Below are positions 33,466 to 38,373 of a stretch of 38,373 bases of DNA, piece by piece. Positions within the stretch are counted from its first letter, which is position 1, and the number at the start of each line of letters is the position of its first letter. The notes under the pieces are model-generated. The model did not search any database. It saw only the letters and a list, made by a program, of their open reading frames with translations, and was not told the origin of the DNA. The translations under genes were made by a program, and so were the position numbers. Origin of the DNA: Caldithrix sp. (GTDB taxonomy: Bacteria > Calditrichota > Calditrichia > Calditrichales > Calditrichaceae); the NCBI GenBank assembly GCA_020720405.1, contig DYOS01000017.1, forward strand, positions 1 through 38,373, written 5' to 3'.

Positions 33466-33753
33466 ATGGGGATTCAATCCTATGGTGAAGATAATAAGTA
33501 TCCGTCCGCTGAAGTACATCTTTTCAAGTGTATGGAGTGCTTTGTATTTTCGGCCATAAACCATTTACAGGAGATACAAATAACTACTCAAAAAAGAGTC
33601 TTGCACCGCGCCGCCGTATTGGACAGCTTAATATCGACAGCCAAACTGCATGGCCATGATCCTTATGAATATCTGAAAGATCTGTTTAGCCGTATTGCCG
33701 ATCATCCGCACCACCGGTTGGCTGAATTACTCCCGGCCAATTGGGGAAAATAA
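33466..33753 (+). pseudogene. IS66-family transposase C-terminal remnant
   Basis: Residues 48-93 of this 95-codon frame (RAAVLDSLISTAKLHGHDPYEYL..., ending LAELLPANWGK) match the C-terminal IS66 domain, where the consensus reads SLIxTAKLNGxDPxxYLxxLL and ends LLPWN. The first 47 residues do not resemble IS66, and the catalytic DDE core is absent. It is therefore the 3' relic of an insertion sequence; no terminal inverted repeat is obvious nearby. Whether the frame is still translated is unknown. Homology starts near 33607. Confidence 0.75.
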
Positions 33754-33842
33754 CCCGGTTGCAATATGTACTTCAGCGGAGGGACACAGTTATAGAATAC
33801 TTTTAGAAATATCGTTATTAATAATAGAGTTTGCTGTTGCTT

Positions 33843-36800
33843 CTAATCGTACTCGGCGCTGCTTTTGATCTGCAGTCGGTCGAGCACACCGCGCGACAAG
33901 GCTTCAAACAGACGCATGGCAATCTGGCGGTTGGTTATCAGCATCACCCCGAAATCCACCGCTGCCCGGCGGATCAAATAACCGTTGGTCAGCTCCTCCT
34001 TCTGGAAACTTTTTGGAATATTGATCACCAGATCCACCTTCCGCTCGCGGATAATATCCACTGCTGAGGGATGGGTGTCATCCAGCGGCCAGGCTACTTT
34101 TTCGGCATTAAATCCGTTTTCGGTCAGAAATTTTGCAGTGCCTCCCGTGGCGTAAATTTTTACATGGCCATTCAGGACTTTTAGCAGCGGTTCCAACAGC
34201 TCGGCTTTGGATTCAATCGGGCCGGTCGAGAGCAGCACGCTTTTAAAAGGAAAGCGGTAACCGACGGCAATAAGCGCCTTGATAAAGGCCTCGTCAAAAT
34301 CATCCCCAAAGCAGCCGACTTCCCCGGTCGAAGCCATTTCTACGCCAAGTACCGGGTCGGCACCTTCCAGCCGGGTAAAGGAAAACTGCGGGGCCTTTAC
34401 ACCAACGCAATTAATATCGAACTGGTCCTTGCCCGGACGTTCGAAAGGCAGACCAAGCATGACTTTGGCTGCAATGTCGATAAAATTGATCCCGAGAATT
34501 TTGGAGACAAAGGGGAAACTGCGTGAAGCGCGCAGGTTGCATTCAATAACCATCACCTCATTATTTTTGGCGATAAACTGAATATTAAACGGTCCGGTAA
34601 TCTGCAGGGCTTTGGCGATTTGCCCGGCAATCTGCCGAACCCGGCGCATGGTTTCGAGGTACAGCCGCTGCGGTGGAAAGACGAGCGTCGCATCACCGGA
34701 ATGAACACCGGCATTTTCCACATGTTCGGAAATGGCATAAACGACAATTTCGCCGTTTTTAGCCACACCGTCGTACTCGATTTCTTTGGCATTGGTGTAA
34801 AATTTACTGATCACGGTCGGATGGTCACCGGAAATTTCTACCGCCCGCTCGAGATATTTCTCCAGTTCTTCAGCATTCGAGGCCACGGACATGGCTGCGC
34901 CGCTCAGCACATACGAGGGCCGGACCAGTACCGGGTAGCCGACTTTTCCGGCAAATTTGAGCGCCTGTGTTGGGGAATCCAGCCTGCCCCAGACCGGTTG
35001 ACCGATACCAAGCTCGTCGAGCAAAGTGGAAAAAATACTGCGGTTTTCGGCGCGGTCGATCTGCTCGGCCGGCGTTCCTAAAATGGGCAGACCGGCCTTG
35101 GCCAGCGGAATAGCCAGGTTGTTGGGAATTTGTCCACCCATCGAAAGCAGTACTCCGCCCAGCGGAATCATGTTTTGTAGTTCAATAATGATTTCCTCGC
35201 TGATTTCGTCAAAAATCAGCATATCCGATTCATCGTAATCGGTACTCACCGTTTCCGGGTTGTAATTGAGAATAATGGTCGGCAGCCCAGCCCGGCGCAG
35301 GCTGCGCACGGCATTCACCGCACACCAGTCAAATTCCACCGAACTGCCGATATGATAAGCGCCTGAGCCCAGAATAAGAATATGCTTTTCCTGCGGCATG
35401 GGCAGATCGTGCTGATCGGCATTGTAGCTGAGATAAAGATAATTGGTTTCGGCCGGGTATTCGCCGGCCATGGTGTCGATCTGGCGGATTTTCGGATGAA
35501 TGTTCAGCCCATGGCGCAGTTTACGGATAGCCTCTGCTTTTTGGCCGGTCAGCAGGGCCAGTTGGGTATCGGAAAACCCGGCCTGTTTGGCGCGCAGCAG
35601 CAGGTCGCCCGGTAATTCCGCTTTGCGGAACAGCTCAAGCTGTTTGGTGATATCATGAACCTTTTTCAGTTTGTGTAAAAACCACTGATCGATGCGGCTC
35701 AGGTTGTTAATTTCGGTGATGCTGAAGCCGCGCTCAAAGGCCTGCATAATGGCGAAAATCCGGTTTTCGGTCGGCGCCTGCAGTTCGCTGCTGATATCCT
35801 GCACCTCAAGCTGTGGATTGGCCGTCAGTCCGCGGGCGCCAGTACCGAGCATGCGCAGGGCTTTCTGCAGCGCTTCCTCAAAATGGCGGCCGATGGCCAT
35901 CACTTCGCCAACCGATTTCATGCCCGAACCGATGCGTTTGGAGACCCTCCGGAATTTGCGCAGATCCCAACGTGGAATCTTGACTACCACATAATCGAGA
36001 GCCGGTTCAAAAAAGGCCGAAGTCGATCCGGTGACGGCGTTCTTCAATTCGGGCAGGGTATATCCAAGCGCCAGCTTGGCCGCTACAAAAGCCAGCGGAT
36101 AACCGGTGGCCTTGGATGCCAGGGCAGAACTGCGCGAGAGCCGGGCATTGACTTCAATAACCCGGTAGTCCTCCGATTTAGGGTCGAGGGCGTACTGAAT
36201 ATTGCATTCGCCAACCACACCGAGATGACGGATAACCTGCAGACCGATAGCACGCAGCTTGTGATATTCGTGGTTGTTCAGGGTCTGGCTGGGTGCGACG
36301 ACAATGCTTTCGCCGGTGTGAATGCCAACCGGATCAAAATTTTCCATATTGCAGACGGCAATACAGTTATCACTGGCATCGCGGACAATTTCATATTCGA
36401 TTTCCTTCCAGCCGCCGAGATATTCTTCCACCAGCACCTGCGGGGCATGGGCCAGGGCGCTTTTAACCCGCTCTTCCAGCTCCGTTTGATTATGGCAAAC
36501 CCCGGAGCCCAATCCGCCCAGGGCATAGGCGACACGAATCATAACCGGAAAACCGATTTCTACGGCAATGCTGCGGGCCGCCTGCCAGTCAGTGGCAGTA
36601 GCGCTTCGGGCGGTTTTCACTTCAATTTCGTTAAGCCGTTGGGTGAACCGGTTACGGTCTTCGGTATCCATCACTGTTTCGACCGGTGTGCCCAGCACCT
36701 GCACGTCAAACTCGGTCAGGGTACCGTTTTCATACAGGGCCACGCCGGCATTCAACGCAGTTTGGCCGCCAAAGCTGAGCAGCAAACCGTCGGGTCGTTC

Positions 36801-37031
36801 TTTCTCGATCACCTGGCGGATAAAGGGCGGAGTGACCGGCAGGAAATAGACCTGATCGGCCAGGTCGCTGCTGGTTTGGATGGTGGCGATATTGGGATTG
36901 ATCAGGATAGTGAAAATGCCCTCTTCTTTCAGGGCTTTGATGGCCTGGCTGCCGGAGTAATCAAACTCGCCGGCCTCGCCTATTTTCAGGGCCGCACTGC
37001 CCAGGATGAGTACTTTTTTATATTGGATCAT
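33843..37031 (-). CDS. carB: Carbamoyl-phosphate synthase large subunit
   Basis: The 1062-residue protein has two ATP-grasp halves (carboxy-phosphate and carbamate phosphorylation) and a C-terminal MGS-like allosteric domain (about 930-1062, YATGGTAKFL). It makes carbamoyl phosphate for pyrimidine and arginine synthesis. The ATP-grasp halves look like the eukaryotic CAD/CPS type rather than E. coli CarB: GEAGEFDYSGSQAIKALKEEG in the first and GSSVEFDWCAVNAVRSL, YNPETVSTDYDESD in the second. The ATG overlaps the carA stop (ATGA). Confidence 0.96.
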   Translation of the reverse strand: MIQYKKVLILGSAALKIGEAGEFDYSGSQAIKALKEEGIFTILINPNIATIQTSSDLADQVYFLPVTPPFIRQVIEKERPDGLLLSFGGQTALNAGVALYENGTLTEFDVQVLGTPVETVMDTEDRNRFTQRLNEIEVKTARSATATDWQAARSIAVEIGFPVMIRVAYALGGLGSGVCHNQTELEERVKSALAHAPQVLVEEYLGGWKEIEYEIVRDASDNCIAVCNMENFDPVGIHTGESIVVAPSQTLNNHEYHKLRAIGLQVIRHLGVVGECNIQYALDPKSEDYRVIEVNARLSRSSALASKATGYPLAFVAAKLALGYTLPELKNAVTGSTSAFFEPALDYVVVKIPRWDLRKFRRVSKRIGSGMKSVGEVMAIGRHFEEALQKALRMLGTGARGLTANPQLEVQDISSELQAPTENRIFAIMQAFERGFSITEINNLSRIDQWFLHKLKKVHDITKQLELFRKAELPGDLLLRAKQAGFSDTQLALLTGQKAEAIRKLRHGLNIHPKIRQIDTMAGEYPAETNYLYLSYNADQHDLPMPQEKHILILGSGAYHIGSSVEFDWCAVNAVRSLRRAGLPTIILNYNPETVSTDYDESDMLIFDEISEEIIIELQNMIPLGGVLLSMGGQIPNNLAIPLAKAGLPILGTPAEQIDRAENRSIFSTLLDELGIGQPVWGRLDSPTQALKFAGKVGYPVLVRPSYVLSGAAMSVASNAEELEKYLERAVEISGDHPTVISKFYTNAKEIEYDGVAKNGEIVVYAISEHVENAGVHSGDATLVFPPQRLYLETMRRVRQIAGQIAKALQITGPFNIQFIAKNNEVMVIECNLRASRSFPFVSKILGINFIDIAAKVMLGLPFERPGKDQFDINCVGVKAPQFSFTRLEGADPVLGVEMASTGEVGCFGDDFDEAFIKALIAVGYRFPFKSVLLSTGPIESKAELLEPLLKVLNGHVKIYATGGTAKFLTENGFNAEKVAWPLDDTHPSAVDIIRERKVDLVINIPKSFQKEELTNGYLIRRAAVDFGVMLITNRQIAMRLFEALSRGVLDRLQIKSSAEYD

Positions 37032-38098
37032 TGGCCTTCCAGAAGTTTGGCGAAATCATTAAAAATAAAGGAGGTGTCGACCGGCCCGGGCGCGGCCTCG
37101 GGATGAAACTGCACCGAGAAGAAGCGCCCACTTTCGTGGATAATGCCTTCGATGGTTTGATCGTTGAGATTGGTGTACAGGGTCTTCCAGTCTTTGGGCA
37201 GGTGGTCAATATCCACGGCGTAACCGTGGTTTTGCGACGAGACAAAGGCCTGTTGGCTGAGATGGTTGAGCACCGGCTGGTTCTGGCCGCGATGTCCGAA
37301 TTTCATTTTGTAAGTAGATGCGCCGGCGGCCAGGGCCATGATCTGGTGACCGAGACAAATGCCCATCACCGGGCGCTCATTCTGATAAGCCAGTTGCACA
37401 CGCTGGATGGTTTCGGTACACATCGCCGGGTCACCGGGTCCGTTCGAAACCAGCAGCCCGTCGTATTCCATTTGGGAAATGTCGTAGTCAAAGGGGACGC
37501 GGATAACCTGTAAATTGCGTATGGTCAGCTCGCGGATGATGTTTTCTTTGGTGCCGCAATCCAGAAACAGAACCCGCTTGCCATCGCCAAAGGTCTGTAT
37601 TTCCGGGCGGCTGATCTGGCGTACCAAATGTTCTTTATTGGGATCGTACCATTCGGGTTCTTTGCCGTCAAGGATGATTTTACCAAGCATACTGCCTTTA
37701 TCGCGCAGATGCCGGGTCAGGCGGCGGGTATCAATTCCGCTCAGGGCAGGGATGCGCTGTTTGTACAGCCAGTGACTGAGACTGGTTTCCTCATTCCAGT
37801 GCTGGTAATTGTTGGAATAGTCGGCCACAATCAGTCCGCGGATGGTACCGGCCGGGGATTCATAATTGGGGTGCAGACCGCCGCTGCTGTGGAAAGCAGG
37901 CATACCGTAATTGCCAATAAGGGGATAGGTTAAAACTAAAATCTGTCCGGTGTAGGAAGGATCGGTCAGGGTTTCCGGGTAACCGACCATCCCGGTATTG
38001 AAAACGACTTCGCCGGCCACGGACTGGTTCCAGCCAAAGGCCGTACCGCTAAAAATTTCGCCGTCTTCGAGAACAAGCTGTGCAGGAGATGATTCTAT
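37028..38098 (-). CDS. carA: Carbamoyl-phosphate synthase small subunit, non-ATG start
   Basis: This glutamine amidotransferase subunit supplies ammonia to CarB. Class I GATase features are NGPGDP, the nucleophile Cys248 in MGICLGHQ, and FSVQFHPEAAPGP with the catalytic His and Glu. The first conventional in-frame start is GTG at 38020, but the upstream codons AQLVLEDGEIFSGTAFGWNQS are the conserved CarA N-terminus and must be translated. The only start-like codon after a ribosome-binding site (GGAGG, 6-nt spacer) is ATA at 38096-38098, giving 356 residues, close to the family length. Either AUA is used or an ATG has mutated. An upstream in-frame TAA limits the extension. Confidence 0.88.
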   Translation of the reverse strand: MESSPAQLVLEDGEIFSGTAFGWNQSVAGEVVFNTGMVGYPETLTDPSYTGQILVLTYPLIGNYGMPAFHSSGGLHPNYESPAGTIRGLIVADYSNNYQHWNEETSLSHWLYKQRIPALSGIDTRRLTRHLRDKGSMLGKIILDGKEPEWYDPNKEHLVRQISRPEIQTFGDGKRVLFLDCGTKENIIRELTIRNLQVIRVPFDYDISQMEYDGLLVSNGPGDPAMCTETIQRVQLAYQNERPVMGICLGHQIMALAAGASTYKMKFGHRGQNQPVLNHLSQQAFVSSQNHGYAVDIDHLPKDWKTLYTNLNDQTIEGIIHESGRFFSVQFHPEAAPGPVDTSFIFNDFAKLLEGQ

Positions 38099-38373
38099 GG
38101 AGGGCCTCCGATTTGATAAAATTGATGCTGTGCAAACCGGGATTAAGGATACGAAAACGATACGCTTTTCACAATTTTATTTATGATGGTTTATAAATAT
38201 TCAGTTTTCTTTTGGACAGGATAACAGGCTTAAAACCAAGGTTTAAGAATGAAAGATGAAAAGTTTAAATGGAAAACCCGCGCCCTCATTTTGACATTCT
38301 TCAATGCAGGAGGCAAGCGGGCCTGCCAGTTTCGAATTGTTATAAGATTCACCTCGTGGCAATGAAATACTTT
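38099..38373. other. carA leader and end of window, no clear gene
   Basis: The carA leader carries a weak ARG-box-like sequence on the minus strand at 38203-38190 (TGAATATTTATAAA; 8 of 10 half-site positions). The remaining sequence, to 38373, holds only a 38-codon frame from 38249 with no recognisable homology. Confidence 0.35.

Noticed and set aside
35883-37106. Long plus-strand open frame of 407 codons antisense to carB/carA
   Set aside because: It mirrors the third-position bias of carB, has no ribosome-binding site and its product is low-complexity and unlike any family.
38249-38365. Small plus-strand frame of 38 codons at the end of the window
   Set aside because: No ribosome-binding site and no recognisable homology; ends in TGA with nothing convincing after it.
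1-38373. CRISPR array or prophage
   Set aside because: No regularly spaced direct repeats, integrase, or phage structural genes were seen on either strand.

Overview
The window looks like a chromosomal segment of a Gram-negative bacterium from the FCB group, outside the classical Bacteroidota; Calditrichota or KSB1-like lineages are my best guess. Three secreted proteins end in a type IX secretion (Por/T9SS-like) sorting domain with the PNPFNP and ASGVYF signatures. There is an outer-membrane assembly protein of the BamA/TamA type, an archaeal/eukaryote-type ProS, and a CarB that resembles the eukaryotic CAD enzyme. The two clearest promoters are ordinary TTGACA-N17-TATATT sites, which argues against Bacteroidota promoter usage.

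The standout is at the left end (positions 556-4565). Two paralogous exported thioredoxin-fold proteins each carry an in-frame TGA exactly where the first cysteine of a CxxC redox motif belongs (U-P-T-C and U-S-S-C after the shared residues VVYLFFFGYN). TGA is an ordinary stop throughout the window, including at the end of one of these two genes. Directly after each TGA an RNA hairpin can be drawn that places G and U at nucleotides +20/+21 in the apical loop, as in a bacterial SECIS. I read both as selenoproteins: one is a lipoprotein, and the other carries a C-terminal T9SS-like sorting domain. Between them lie a normal TlpA-like thioredoxin (WCKPC), a predicted beta-barrel protein and an oppositely oriented LpdD-like gene. 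An SRPBCC-fold protein and a ferritin-like diiron protein flank the set. No selA/B/C/D gene is visible here.

Positions 5.2-12.9 kb, minus strand: mutY and a PIN-PhoH ATPase (adjacent), a small NqrM-like membrane protein, a coupled MFS transporter / LD-carboxypeptidase / DUF5009 acyltransferase set suggesting cell-wall or amino-sugar salvage, and a NifX-like protein with a His-rich insert. The gaps hold degenerate dispersed hairpin repeats. Positions 13-16.4 kb: DUF2164 coupled to an orphan FecCD permease, an SH3 lipoprotein, a glutamate-racemase-like gene, and divergent argR with a probable ARG box. Positions 16.5-21.8 kb, plus strand: a two-part radical SAM/DUF2344 protein, RNase E/G, rplU-rpmA with a near-consensus promoter and terminator, and a DUF2892 protein. 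Positions 21.8-33.4 kb, minus strand: a giant BNR-repeat secreted protein, a Cys-rich small protein, rhomboid protease, proS, tRNA-Arg(CCG), a BamA/TamA-like protein, a second secreted protein and a UbiA-family enzyme. An IS66 transposase remnant lies at 33.6 kb. The window closes with carB-carA on the minus strand; carA has no conventional start codon.
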